Below the pieces are notes generated by a model. It did not search any database and had not been told where the DNA came from. It saw only the letters and a list, made by a program, of their open reading frames with translations. DNA of 18,112 nucleotides from JAICNG01 sp035765135 (lineage in GTDB: Bacteria > Gemmatimonadota > Gemmatimonadetes > Gemmatimonadales > Gemmatimonadaceae): the NCBI GenBank assembly GCA_035765135.1, contig DASTYE010000121.1:1-18112 (forward strand). The letters run 5' to 3'. Made by a program: the position numbers and the translations under genes. Of the stretch, positions 6,584 through 13,810 are shown piece by piece; the first letter of the stretch is position 1; each line of letters opens with the position of its first letter.

Positions 6584-8353
6584 GTGACGCGCCCCGACCG
6601 ACTCGGCCTTCGCGCGATCGCGCGACTCCTTCGCCCCCACGCGGTGGGTGAAGGCTGGTCGCTTGCTGGCGGTATCGCCCTCGGAATAGTGGTCGTGTCG
6701 CTTCAGGTCCTGCGGCCGTGGCCGCTCAAGTGGATCGTCGATCGCGTCGGCAGCGTGGACGTCAGAGAGGTTGCCCTGCTCGCCACGGCGTACCTCGCGA
6801 TCGCCGGGGCGGCCGCCGCCACGTTTTACTGGCAGACGCTGATGCTGTACGCGCTGGGGAACCGCGTGGTGTTTCGCTTCCGGACGGTGCTCTTCCGACA
6901 TTTGCTGGCGCAGCCGCTCGCGTTTCACGAGTCGCGGGAGATGGGCGAGCTGCTCACCCGGGTCGTCTACGACACCTCGCGTCTCAGGCGGGGCGTCAAC
7001 GGTATTTCGACTCGTATCGTGCAGGCGTCGGCGCTCTTCGTGGCCACGATCGGCATTCTCTGCTGGGTCCATCTGGGGCTGGGGATTACTGTGGCCGTTG
7101 GTGGCACGATTACGCTGCTCGCGATGCGCCGCCGCGGCCGTCGAATCGCGCGGGCGTCAAAGCGTCAACGGCGCAAGGAAGGAAAGCTGGCATCCATCGT
7201 GGCGAGCGAGCTTTCCAGCGTCCGCGAGATGCAGGCGTTCGGGATCAGTGGAAGCGCGGCCGCTCGGCGGTTCGCCGCGAAGAACGGCAGGAGCCTTCGC
7301 TATGAGCAGAAAGTCCGCCGTCTCGCGGGCGGGCTGGTGCTTCGTATCGAGCTCGTGCTGGCGATGACGGCGGCCGTCGCGCTCTGGGTGGGCGCAGCCG
7401 GTGTCGCCAACGGCAGCCTGACAGCCGGCGACCTCGTTCTCTTCATCTCGTATCTGGTCGCGCTCCGTGATCCGTTCGTCGACTTCGCGAACCAGACGGC
7501 GCGCCTCGGCAGAACGGCGGCGTGCGCGGAGCGTCTCGCGAAGATCGTCGAGCGAAGCCCCGAGATTGCCGACCGCGAGGGCGCCGTCGCCGCGCCTCCG
7601 CTGCGCGGCGAGATCCGATTCGAGGACGTGACGGTTCGCGCACCGCGAAAGCTGCGGAGCGGTCGCAAGTACACGCTCCATGCTCTTGCCGGCGAGGTGC
7701 CGGCGGGGACGCGCGTGGCGGTCGTCGGCCCGAATGGCGCCGGCAAATCGTCGCTCCTGCGTCTCGTCCTCCGGCTCTCGGATCCCGAGACCGGTCGCGT
7801 GCTCATCGACGGGGCGGATCTGCGCGACTTCCAGCTCGAGTCACTGCGCGGGCAAGTGAGCACGGTCTTCCAGGAGAGTGTACTCCCCGGACTGACCGTC
7901 GCTCAGAACATTGCGCTTGGCACGCCTAACGCGACACCCGCGGAGATCGAGGCCGCCGCCCGTGCCGCCCGCGTGCACGATCTCGTCGAGCGGCTCCCCA
8001 AACGATATGAAACGCGAGTGCGGCAGCGTGGGCGGCTGCTTTCCGGGGGCGAACGACAACGCCTGGCGATCGCGCGCGCGGTTCTGCGCAACGGCCGCCT
8101 CTGGCTTCTCGATGAGCCCACCACCGGGCTCGATGCCGAAGGAGCGAGCGACATCACGCGGTTGTTGCTCGATCTGACACGCGGGCGCACGACGCTCTGG
8201 ATCACGCACGATCCGGGGCTCGTCCGCCAGCTCGATCACGTGCTCGCGCTCGATCGCGGCACGCTCGCTTTCGCCGGTTCACCGACTCAATACCTCGCGT
8301 GGCTCGCCGGACGTTCCGCGGCGGTTCCAGGTCGCGAGCCGTTGGAGGTCTAA
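6584..8353 (+). CDS. ABC exporter, fused permease and ATPase (MsbA-like)
   Basis: A 589-residue half-transporter. The N-terminal membrane domain has helices around 27-45, 62-82, 147-175 and 250-275, with further hydrophobic segments near 281-295. The ATPase domain holds Walker A GPNGAGKSS (382-390), Q-loop Gln430 (VFQES), signature LSGGERQR (486-493), Walker B LWLLDEP (506-512) with the D-loop GLD, and H-loop His542 (WITHD). This order and length are those of homodimeric lipid or polysaccharide exporters such as MsbA, but I do not assign msbA. I use GTG 6584, 14 nt after the transferase stop, because the preceding residues in the same frame are shadow sequence of the upstream gene. The start overlaps a CCTAACG heptamer (6578-6584). 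Position between a transferase and a nucleotidyltransferase suggests it exports the phospho-polymer or its lipid-linked unit. Confidence 0.9.
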   Translation: MTRPDRLGLRAIARLLRPHAVGEGWSLAGGIALGIVVVSLQVLRPWPLKWIVDRVGSVDVREVALLATAYLAIAGAAAATFYWQTLMLYALGNRVVFRFRTVLFRHLLAQPLAFHESREMGELLTRVVYDTSRLRRGVNGISTRIVQASALFVATIGILCWVHLGLGITVAVGGTITLLAMRRRGRRIARASKRQRRKEGKLASIVASELSSVREMQAFGISGSAAARRFAAKNGRSLRYEQKVRRLAGGLVLRIELVLAMTAAVALWVGAAGVANGSLTAGDLVLFISYLVALRDPFVDFANQTARLGRTAACAERLAKIVERSPEIADREGAVAAPPLRGEIRFEDVTVRAPRKLRSGRKYTLHALAGEVPAGTRVAVVGPNGAGKSSLLRLVLRLSDPETGRVLIDGADLRDFQLESLRGQVSTVFQESVLPGLTVAQNIALGTPNATPAEIEAAARAARVHDLVERLPKRYETRVRQRGRLLSGGERQRLAIARAVLRNGRLWLLDEPTTGLDAEGASDITRLLLDLTRGRTTLWITHDPGLVRQLDHVLALDRGTLAFAGSPTQYLAWLAGRSAAVPGREPLEV

Positions 8354-8354
8354 G

Positions 8355-9578
8355 ATGCAGGCAATCATTCTCGCTGCCGGGTTTGGCAGCCGCCTCGCCC
8401 CCGTCACCGGCGGAAAGTCCAAGGCGCTGGTCGAGATCGGCGGGCGACCGATCATTCTCCACCAGCTCGAGGCGCTCGCCGATCACGGCGTCGGCCCCGT
8501 GCTCGTCATCGCCGGCCATCAGGCGGACGACGTTCAGCAGGTCGTCGGTAATCGCGCGGAGATTCTGCTCAACGAGCGCTTCGCCGAGACCAACAGCCTT
8601 CACTCGCTATGGCTCGCGCGCGAGTGGGTCAAGGGACCCTTCGTCTTGCTGAATTGCGACCTCTTCTTCGATCCGAGGATTCTCGATCGACTGCTGGAGG
8701 AATCCGGAAACGTGCTCGCGTACGATTCGACCTCGTCGCGCGGACGCGAGCAGACGAAGGTGGCCATCAAGCAGCGGCGGGTCGTGGACATTGGCAAAGA
8801 TGTCCCCGCGAGCTCGGCGCGCGGTGAGAGTCTCGGGATCCTGAAGTTCGAGCGCGATGGCGCGGAGGCGATGATGCGCGTCGCCAATGAGCTGATTACC
8901 GCGGGCAACGAGAACGCGTGGGTGATCGAGGCGACGCGCGCGGTCTGCAAACAGGTTGCGCTGTTCGGTGTGAACGTCGCCGGCGACGCGTGGGCGGAGA
9001 TCGACTTTCCGTATGATCTCGATGTCGCACGCCGCGAAGTATGGCCGGCGATTCACCGCGGTCGCTGGCGGAGGATGGTCATGTGGAAGCGCACGCGATG
9101 GGCCGCCATCGCCGCCGCTGCCGGCGCGCTGCTGCTCAGCGGCTGGGCCGCGAGCACACGCGTGGGTCCGGCCAGCATCGAGTGGGAGACGGTGCCGCTC
9201 ACAGGTGGGCAGACGGCGCGCCTCGAGCGCGGCGGCGATGCGCAACAGTGGTGGCACGCCGCGCTCGGAATGCCGGTGACCGCCCAGGTAGTTGGCGACG
9301 AAGCCATCATCGAGCTGCGCCTCGTCATGCCGCAGCAGGTCGTCGATAGCCTGCGCTACGTCGTTCGCGTCACCGTCGATGGCAAGCCACTGGACTGGCG
9401 CGCGTTGACCGCCGTCGCCGACACCTCAGCGCACTTCGGGGCCTTCTCGGTGGGCGATCGGGACCGCATCCGGATTCCCCTTTCGCCCGGCGAGCATCAG
9501 CTCGGCGTCACGCTCATCGACGGGCACGCAGAGAGGATGCTGGTGCGCATTCGACATCCGGAGCGGCGGGAGGAGTAG
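8355..9578 (+). CDS. LicC-like nucleotidyltransferase fused to a membrane anchor and C-terminal domain
   Basis: A 407-residue fusion. Residues 1 to about 232 form a sugar/choline-phosphate nucleotidyltransferase: AAGFGSRLAPVTGGKSKAL (7-25) is the NTP-binding signature, NERFAETNSLHSLWLARE (73-90) closely recalls LicC-type CTP:phosphocholine cytidylyltransferases, and NCDLFF (100-105) carries the metal-binding Asp. An Arg/Lys-rich patch (235-248) then leads into one hydrophobic helix (about 249-264), followed by a ~140-residue beta-rich domain, presumably periplasmic, that I do not recognise. Start ATG 8355 has GGAGG (8344-8348) six bases upstream. A second GGAGG (9070-9074) precedes an in-frame ATG at 9081 by six bases, so the anchored domain could also be made separately. 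The enzyme probably supplies the CDP-activated alcohol used by the transferase two genes upstream; the exact substrate is inferred. Confidence 0.8.
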   Translation: MQAIILAAGFGSRLAPVTGGKSKALVEIGGRPIILHQLEALADHGVGPVLVIAGHQADDVQQVVGNRAEILLNERFAETNSLHSLWLAREWVKGPFVLLNCDLFFDPRILDRLLEESGNVLAYDSTSSRGREQTKVAIKQRRVVDIGKDVPASSARGESLGILKFERDGAEAMMRVANELITAGNENAWVIEATRAVCKQVALFGVNVAGDAWAEIDFPYDLDVARREVWPAIHRGRWRRMVMWKRTRWAAIAAAAGALLLSGWAASTRVGPASIEWETVPLTGGQTARLERGGDAQQWWHAALGMPVTAQVVGDEAIIELRLVMPQQVVDSLRYVVRVTVDGKPLDWRALTAVADTSAHFGAFSVGDRDRIRIPLSPGEHQLGVTLIDGHAERMLVRIRHPERREE

Positions 9579-9580
9579 CC

Positions 9581-9607
9581 GCCTACGTCAGCGTACGTAT
9601 GTCGCGC
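9581..9607 (+). promoter_or_regulatory. TACGTA/CGTATGTC motif, copy 1
   Basis: GCCTACGTCAGCGTACGTAT followed by GTCGCGC lies directly after the nucleotidyltransferase stop and about 60-90 nt before the start of the lipoprotein at 9669. Similar sequence occurs upstream of two other lipoprotein genes (10176 and 12778). It may be a promoter or operator, and this is based only on recurrence. Confidence 0.35.
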
Positions 9608-9668
9608 GGTTGAGTTGAGGCGGATCGTTCGAGGGCAATCGGCGAATCATCGTCACCCAGAGGTCCGC

Positions 9669-10124
9669 ATGAAGAGCCGCCCGATTGGATTGAGGCGCGC
9701 GTCGCTGGGCATTGCCGGCCTGGTGACCGTGTCGACGGCGTGCACGGCGTTCTATCCCGCGCGCGCGTCCGACCTCACGCCGAGGAGACCGATCACGGTG
9801 GCGTTCGATGAGCCACGCGACCTGGAGGCGAGACACGACACCGTCGTGTACCGGCTTTCGGCCGTGCAGTCAGTGTACGGACGAGTGGTGAGTGTGCGAT
9901 CCGATACGCTCGTGCTTCGCGTGCTCGCTCTCGAGTCGAGCCAGCGCCAACCACGTCTGCCGGATGCGGCGCGAGTCACGATCGTACCGGGATCGACAGA
10001 CCACCTGTCGGCGGAGCGCGTGTCACGCGGACGAACGTGGGCGCTCGTCGGTGTCACCGTCGCCGGGCTCATTGCGCTCTTCCTCGCCACTCTGGAATTC
10101 CCGACTCCGGTTCCCGGGTATTGA
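9669..10124 (+). CDS. Small lipoprotein with C-terminal membrane helix, function unknown
   Basis: A 151-residue protein beginning at ATG 9669. The signal ends in the lipobox VSTAC with lipidated Cys25. A short beta-rich domain follows (ITVAFDEPRDLEARHDTVVY, 41-61, then VVSVRSDTLVLRVLAL, 73-88), and near the C-terminus one hydrophobic helix (124-141). It is a clear paralogue of the broken gene at 12894-13322: both share TAF/Y...DL.P, EPRDLEAR/SPRDLEAR, S.TL.LR and the terminal helix. The minus-strand protein at 10734-11276 has a looser version of the same plan (GTLxGELTEARGDTLVIR). This looks like a small SH3- or Sm-like beta-domain anchored in the envelope, but no function is known to me. It lies 90 nt after the polymer locus, behind a recurring TACGTA motif. 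Confidence 0.7.
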   Translation: MKSRPIGLRRASLGIAGLVTVSTACTAFYPARASDLTPRRPITVAFDEPRDLEARHDTVVYRLSAVQSVYGRVVSVRSDTLVLRVLALESSQRQPRLPDAARVTIVPGSTDHLSAERVSRGRTWALVGVTVAGLIALFLATLEFPTPVPGY

Positions 10125-10175
10125 TCGGAAGACGGATCTCAGTTGCCGAGCCTCGGTCCCGGACGGCAATGGCAT

Positions 10176-10202
10176 GCCTACGTAGCATGGCGTATGTCCC
10201 AG
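10176..10202 (+). promoter_or_regulatory. TACGTA/CGTATGTC motif, copy 2
   Basis: GCCTACGTAGCATGGCGTAT followed by GTCCCAG matches copies 1 and 3 and lies about 50-75 nt before the start of the lipoprotein at 10250. The ATGCCTACGTAGCAT core (10174-10188) is almost palindromic. Just upstream, TTGCCG (10143-10148) can pair with CGGCAA (10163-10168), a possible weak hairpin after the previous gene. Regulatory meaning is inferred. Confidence 0.35.
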
Positions 10203-10249
10203 TGCGTCGCTGCAGCGGAAATTGTGGCCATCATCGCAGGAGGAACTGG

Positions 10250-10681
10250 ATGCTTCGCCTCGTTTCTGTCCTCGCACTGTGCACGGGGACGCTGGCCGCC
10301 TGCCAGAGCGCGACGGCGCCGGCTCCTTGCTCCGGGGTGGCACAGGAGGGTGAGCTTCGCGTCGTCGTGAGCCCGGCCTACGGGTTCTATGACATGTCCC
10401 TTTTCGTCGGTGACACGCTCCCGCTGGTGGCCGAGGTTCGGCCGGAAGTCGGAGCGTCGGTCGACATTTGGGGAGGTGGGGGGTGCAAGATCCACTACGG
10501 TGAAGCCTTGCCCGCCGTCATCGAGTGGTCCTCCGGGAACGTGAGCATTGCGACCGTGACCTCCAGCGGGCTGGTACGCGGCGTGGCCCGCGGCACCGCT
10601 ACGATCACCGCCAGGGACGCCTCGCGGGGGATCTCGGCGCGTGTCGAGATCGGCGTGTGGGTTCGGGCTGGCGATCCGTGA
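10250..10681 (+). CDS. Lipoprotein with a bacterial Ig-like (Big_2) domain
   Basis: A 143-residue lipoprotein. Start ATG 10250 is preceded by AGGAGGAA (10238-10245). The signal MLRLVSVLALCTGTLAAC ends in the lipobox LAAC, with lipidated Cys18. From about residue 42 it carries the classic Big_2 pattern: GDTLPLVAEVRP, then IEWSSGNVSIATVTSSGLVR and GVARGTATITAR, ending with a last strand ARVEIGVWV. Such domains occur in surface-exposed adhesive or structural proteins; here a single domain makes up nearly the whole mature protein, so it may be a carbohydrate- or protein-binding accessory. Several Cys are present in the mature part (C35, C90 approximately), possibly a disulfide. It converges with the minus-strand gene ending at 10734. 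Confidence 0.75.
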   Translation: MLRLVSVLALCTGTLAACQSATAPAPCSGVAQEGELRVVVSPAYGFYDMSLFVGDTLPLVAEVRPEVGASVDIWGGGGCKIHYGEALPAVIEWSSGNVSIATVTSSGLVRGVARGTATITARDASRGISARVEIGVWVRAGDP

Positions 10682-10733
10682 CGCCGGAGGCACGCGCTGC
10701 TTCCTCCCTACTCCGTCCTGGATCGGCTGAAGC

Positions 10734-11276
10734 TCACCGAAACGTCAGCGCCACCGTGAAGCGGGCCTGTCGATGCGATGGATCGACCCCGACGCGCAGC
10801 GGGCTGCGCACCCGCTCCCATCGCTCGGCGCGGAGGATCACCCCGAGCACGGCACCGGCCGCGGCGCCGATACCTGCCGCACGAGCATAGTCCGACCCCG
10901 ACAGCTCGCAGCCGCCCAGGGGGCAGAAGTCGTCGACCACATCGTCGATGAAAAGCTCGTACAAAACAACGGTGGCACCAGCACAGCCTAACGCGTACCC
11001 GAGCACGCGTCGCCCGCTCACGTATCGCCCTCGACTGACGTCGACGCGAGCAGATGGATCCAGCACGACGGTTCGCGATGTGAGCGGCCAGGCGCTGTTG
11101 CGGATGACGAGCGTGTCTCCGCGAGCCTCGGTGAGCTCGCCGATCAGCGTCCCGCTATGGGGCGTGCGGACTCGCACGCGCGAGCCCACGGCGACTTGCA
11201 GGGCTGTGTCCGTTTGAGCGCTCGATGAAGGCGCTGCGAGAAGCGCGACGATGAGCGCGGGAATCCAGTGACGCAT
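10734..11276 (-). CDS. Small exported protein with two glycine-rich hydrophobic segments, function unknown
   Basis: A 180-residue protein. The signal peptide MRHWIPALIVALLAAPSSSA is followed by QTDTALQ; cleavage after Ala20 is plausible. A short beta domain follows (GSRVRVRTPHSGTLIGELTE, 31-50, then GDTLVIRN), then VDVSRGRYVSGRR, a hydrophobic segment near 91-110, the acidic stretch DDVVDDFCPLGGCELSG with Cys118 and Cys123, and a second glycine/alanine-rich segment near 131-148. It ends with a beta strand RFTVALTFR. The layout (small beta domain that sets up a membrane segment) resembles the 9669 lipoprotein, without a lipobox. ATG at 11274-11276 has GAGGGGG about five bases upstream. GACATAACGCG (11355-11365), which reads CGCGTTATGTC on this gene's strand, may be part of its promoter. 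Confidence 0.7.
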   Translation of the reverse strand: MRHWIPALIVALLAAPSSSAQTDTALQVAVGSRVRVRTPHSGTLIGELTEARGDTLVIRNSAWPLTSRTVVLDPSARVDVSRGRYVSGRRVLGYALGCAGATVVLYELFIDDVVDDFCPLGGCELSGSDYARAAGIGAAAGAVLGVILRAERWERVRSPLRVGVDPSHRQARFTVALTFR

Positions 11277-11369
11277 ATGGCCCCCTCGGTTTCGTGCGAA
11301 GGCGGAACCACGGCCAGCCGGGAAGCGAGATGCACTGGCCGCCGTGATTCCGCGGACATAACGCGTCGA

Positions 11370-12590
11370 TCAGCAGTCGATGTCCAACCGGTACCGGCTC
11401 GCTTCCTGCGTCGGTCCAACCTGTAGTTGGCTGCGCAGTGTCCCCCGGTACTGACCTTCCGAGGGCAGCTCGCGCTGAAGCTGGAACATGTACGCCTTCG
11501 CGATGCTGTTCGTCAGCGTTCCGGTGTGGATCTCCTGCACCTCGGCTGAGTAGCTCGGCTCGATTGGTGTCGGGGGCGAGGTGAGCGGATTGACCGGAGT
11601 GAGCTGGAGCGTGCCGCCGGCGCTGAAATCGGCCGTGTATTCGCCAGAGGCGTCGATGCCCGCGCGTTGCTGGAGCATTAGCGGACCCTGAACGAGCACG
11701 TAGCTCGAGGAACCCGGCGAGCAGAACGGCTTGGGCACGACCTGGTTCCAGCTCACGACGAAGCTTTCGACATCCTCGCCCGGCACGACGTCCACGCTGC
11801 GTTTCAGATCGAACATCATCGCCACGCCGCTCGATCGAATCGGAACATCCGCTGTGACGTTGGAGAGCGGTCCGCCGATCGCGGCGCGCAGTCCAACCGG
11901 TAATCCGTTGTAAATCGCCGCCCGAATAGTGTGGAATTCCGTTGGGTGGAGCGCTGGAGTTGGCGCGGGCGAGGAGTCGAGCAGGCCGGACCGCGCGAGG
12001 TCGGCCGTGACGAGATCCTGCGCGAGCTTCCAGCTGAGCACCTCGTGCTCGGTGGTGCCTGGGATCAGCAGCTCGAAGTGCACGTTACCGAGCGTCGCGG
12101 CACCGGCACGGAAGAGCCGCATGTGAAAGCGGAGGGGGCCGTACGGGCCACACTCGAGCTGCACGGCGCTGCCGAGCCATGCGCCATCAGTCGCATACGC
12201 CGTCTGCACGTTGCCAATGGCGTCGCTCCAGGTGCAGTTGAAGGGAAACGCCGCCGGAAAGCCGAACGTCGAGCGATCGCCGCTCAGGGCCATGAGCGCG
12301 GCCCGAATCTGACGGGGGTCGCGCTCGCCGAAGAAGATGAGGTTGATGGGATCCTGCGGCGCGCCGCCGAACTTTGTGCCGGTGTAAGGCCAGAGTTCGA
12401 CGGAGCGTTCGCCGAGCGTCACCGCCACGACGGGCGCCGGTACGATGTCGGCATCGGCCGTTGCCCTCGAGACACGGACCGCATCGCCGTCGATCGGCGA
12501 AGCCAGAGTGGAGAGATCGTCGCTGCACGCGGCGAGCGACAGGTACAGTGTAGCCCAGGCAAGGCCGCGGAAGGTTTGCGTTGCGCACAT
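11370..12590 (-). CDS. Lipoprotein of about 400 residues, function unknown
   Basis: A 406-residue envelope protein. The N-terminus MCATQTFRGLAWATLYLSLAAC is a lipoprotein signal with lipobox LAAC and lipidated Cys22. ATG at 12588-12590 is supported by GGAGG five bases upstream. After an Ala/Asp-rich linker comes a conserved-looking block with PINLIFFGERDPRQIRAALM (81-100) and LRFHMRLFR (153-161). This faintly recalls LssY C-terminal domains (a PxNLV start, a per-residue alternation and an HxRLW element), but the likeness is weak and I do not assign it. The second half (about 230-400) is strand-rich and ends in a Cys (DIDC), which with other Cys (C119, C147, C292 approximately) could form disulfides. 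It is transcribed on its own, towards the small gene at 10734-11276. Confidence 0.7.
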   Translation of the reverse strand: MCATQTFRGLAWATLYLSLAACSDDLSTLASPIDGDAVRVSRATADADIVPAPVVAVTLGERSVELWPYTGTKFGGAPQDPINLIFFGERDPRQIRAALMALSGDRSTFGFPAAFPFNCTWSDAIGNVQTAYATDGAWLGSAVQLECGPYGPLRFHMRLFRAGAATLGNVHFELLIPGTTEHEVLSWKLAQDLVTADLARSGLLDSSPAPTPALHPTEFHTIRAAIYNGLPVGLRAAIGGPLSNVTADVPIRSSGVAMMFDLKRSVDVVPGEDVESFVVSWNQVVPKPFCSPGSSSYVLVQGPLMLQQRAGIDASGEYTADFSAGGTLQLTPVNPLTSPPTPIEPSYSAEVQEIHTGTLTNSIAKAYMFQLQRELPSEGQYRGTLRSQLQVGPTQEASRYRLDIDC

Positions 12591-12893
12591 GAGTGCCTCC
12601 GGAGCAAAGGAGAGCCGTCGGACGTCGCGCAGTTATGCAGGCGGGAATCCGACCAAACGATGCCGGCATCGCGACGCATGCACGATGCGGCAGCCGGTAA
12701 GGGACGTCTCTACGCGTTCTTACGCAGTCTCGACGCGTATTCGACGTAGCACGGCAACTCGTGATGCCGGCGGAACGGCGCTACGTAGCGCGACGTATGT
12801 CGCCTCATGCGTATACGCCGAAGATTGGCAACGTCGAGTTGTGGGTGTGGGCAGACGGTGGTCACCACACCCTTTCGCAAACAAGGAGATCGC
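12591..12893. other. Divergent intergenic region with clustered TACG motifs
   Basis: This 303-nt gap divides the minus-strand lipoprotein (ends of its promoter near 12600-12660) from the broken plus-strand lipoprotein. It holds closely spaced short repeats (TACGCGT, TTACGCA, ACGCGTA, ACGTAGC) between 12712 and 12750, then a perfect 14-nt palindrome GCGCTACGTAGCGC (12778-12791) followed by GACGTATGTC. No protein-coding frame or RNA gene is convincing here. Confidence 0.5.
12778..12806 (+). promoter_or_regulatory. TACGTA palindrome and CGTATGTC motif, copy 3
   Basis: GCGCTACGTAGCGC (12778-12791) is a perfect palindrome, directly followed by GACGTATGTC. The same TACGTA...CGTATGTC arrangement occurs at 9581 and 10176, always some 50-115 nt before a lipoprotein start. 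It could be a transcription-factor site or a promoter with CGTATGTC at the -10 region. The evidence is recurrence alone. Confidence 0.4.
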
Positions 12894-13322
12894 ATGTCCA
12901 GGCTGCTGCTTCTGTGCGCTGTGACCATGGTTTGCGGCTGCACCACGGCGTACCGTGTCGATCATGTGGCGGATCTGGAGCCGCGGGAGGACGTATTCGT
13001 TAGGTTCGAAAGCCCGCGCGATCTCGAGGCGAGGAGCGATACGGTCTCGTACGCACTTGCCGAGGTCCGGTCCCTCGTCGGCGGCGTCGAGGAGGTTCGT
13101 GGCGACTCGCTCCTCCTTCGCCTGTAGGAGGTTGATTCGCGTCGACTCCAGCCGGCGCTGCCACGCGACGCGCGAATCACGGTCGTTCCGGATGCGACCG
13201 CCCGCATCTCGACGCGACACTTCTCATTTCTCAAGACGGCTGGGCTGGCTTTTCTCGCCTACGTTGCCGTGGCCACGGTATTGTTCGTGTCCGATCCACC
13301 GATGCCGGGCGTTATGTGGTAG
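12894..13322 (+). pseudogene. Paralogue of the 9669 lipoprotein interrupted by an in-frame TAG
   Basis: The frame starts at ATG 12894 with AAGGAG (12883-12888) upstream and encodes the lipobox VCGC (lipidated Cys around 16). It then shows DHVADLEPREDVFVRFESPR and DLEARSDTVSYALAEVRS, matching the 9669 protein. It stops at TAG (13125-13127) after 77 residues. Reading on in the same frame gives EVDSRRLQPALPRDARITVV, then a segment with TAGLAFLAYVAVATVLFV (membrane helix), ending at TAG 13320-13322. This second part matches the end of the 9669 protein, including the PRLPDAARVTIVP-like stretch and the helix. No frameshift is needed, so a single base change made a stop codon. The truncated 77-residue lipoprotein may still be made; full-length synthesis by readthrough is possible but unsupported. 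A sequencing error is the other explanation. Confidence 0.75.
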
Positions 13323-13394
13323 TCCCAATGGGGAATGGCCGGGCGGCACCGTACGGCGTGAATCGGACTAATGATCGCATTGTGATTCTCATTT

Positions 13395-13494
13395 TTTTGC
13401 CGCAAAGGACGCGAAGGATCGCAAGGGACTGCAACGACAACGCTCCGACGCGTTGAAGATCCTTCGCGCACTTTGCGACCTTTGCGGTAAAGTG
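13395..13494. repeat. Inverted repeat of 9-nt CGCAAAGGA units
   Basis: The left arm reads CCGCAAAGGACGCGAAGGAT and continues to about 13428 as CGCAAAGGA, CGCGAAGGA, TCGCAAGGG. The right arm, read on the minus strand from 13489, gives CCGCAAAGGTCGCAAAGTG and CGCGAAGGATC. Both arms hold three units at a 9-nt period and enclose a spacer of about 30 nt. The right arm lies immediately next to the end of the decayed receptor fragment (13498-13702), so the element sits exactly at the stop-codon position of that fragment. The structure parallels the repeats at 82-552 and 3248-3445. Confidence 0.75.
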
Positions 13495-13497
13495 ACT

Positions 13498-13702
13498 ACC
13501 GGGCGGCGGACCCTGCATCTCGATGCGCACCCCACCTCGCCCTGCGGTCCGCGCTGCGGCATGAGGGGGTTTTTCACGTTCGCCGGTAGCTTCCCCCACT
13601 GCTCCGGTGTCAGGATCGCCTCGAGATCTCGCGCCGCCTGCTCCGCCATGCGACGTCCCCCCTGAATGTTGTCGCGCGTACGGAACATCGTCGTCTGCGG
13701 GA
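13498..13702 (-). pseudogene. Decayed duplicate of the TonB-receptor gene's 3' end (LTPEQ module)
   Basis: This stretch is clearly homologous, at both DNA and protein level, to the last ~200 nt of the receptor gene (14468-14669). Read on the minus strand it encodes QTTMFRTRDNIQGGRRMAEQ, then AARDLEAILTPEQWGKLPAN and VKNPLM. After that the match moves to another frame as GGVRIEMQGPPPG. A small deletion near 13545-13565 therefore breaks the frame, and loss of one G at the end removes the stop codon. It has no start region or barrel of its own. It lies downstream of the TMEM175 gene, while the intact copy lies upstream, so the TMEM175 gene is bracketed by direct copies of this tail. It is a relic of a second receptor gene or of a local duplication. 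Confidence 0.8.
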
Positions 13703-13810
13703 ACCCGGTATGTGCTTCGATGTGTTTGATCAGTCGAGCGAGTCGGGCTCGGGCAGTTTCTCATCAAGGATGTTGCGCTGCTGGGTGGCGCGGGGAGCCG
13801 TGGGAGTCCG

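Noticed and set aside
10682..10733. Rho-independent terminator between convergent genes
   Set aside because: GGAGG (10686-10690) can pair with CCTCC (10703-10707), but the stem is only 5 bp, the loop is long and there is no T tract.
12807..12893. Upstream extension of the broken lipoprotein frame
   Set aside because: ATG 12894 has a good AAGGAG and starts a proper lipoprotein signal; the extension does not.
13395..13494. Possible CRISPR array
   Set aside because: The units are only 9 nt with no unique spacers, and they are arranged as inverted arms, not as direct repeats.
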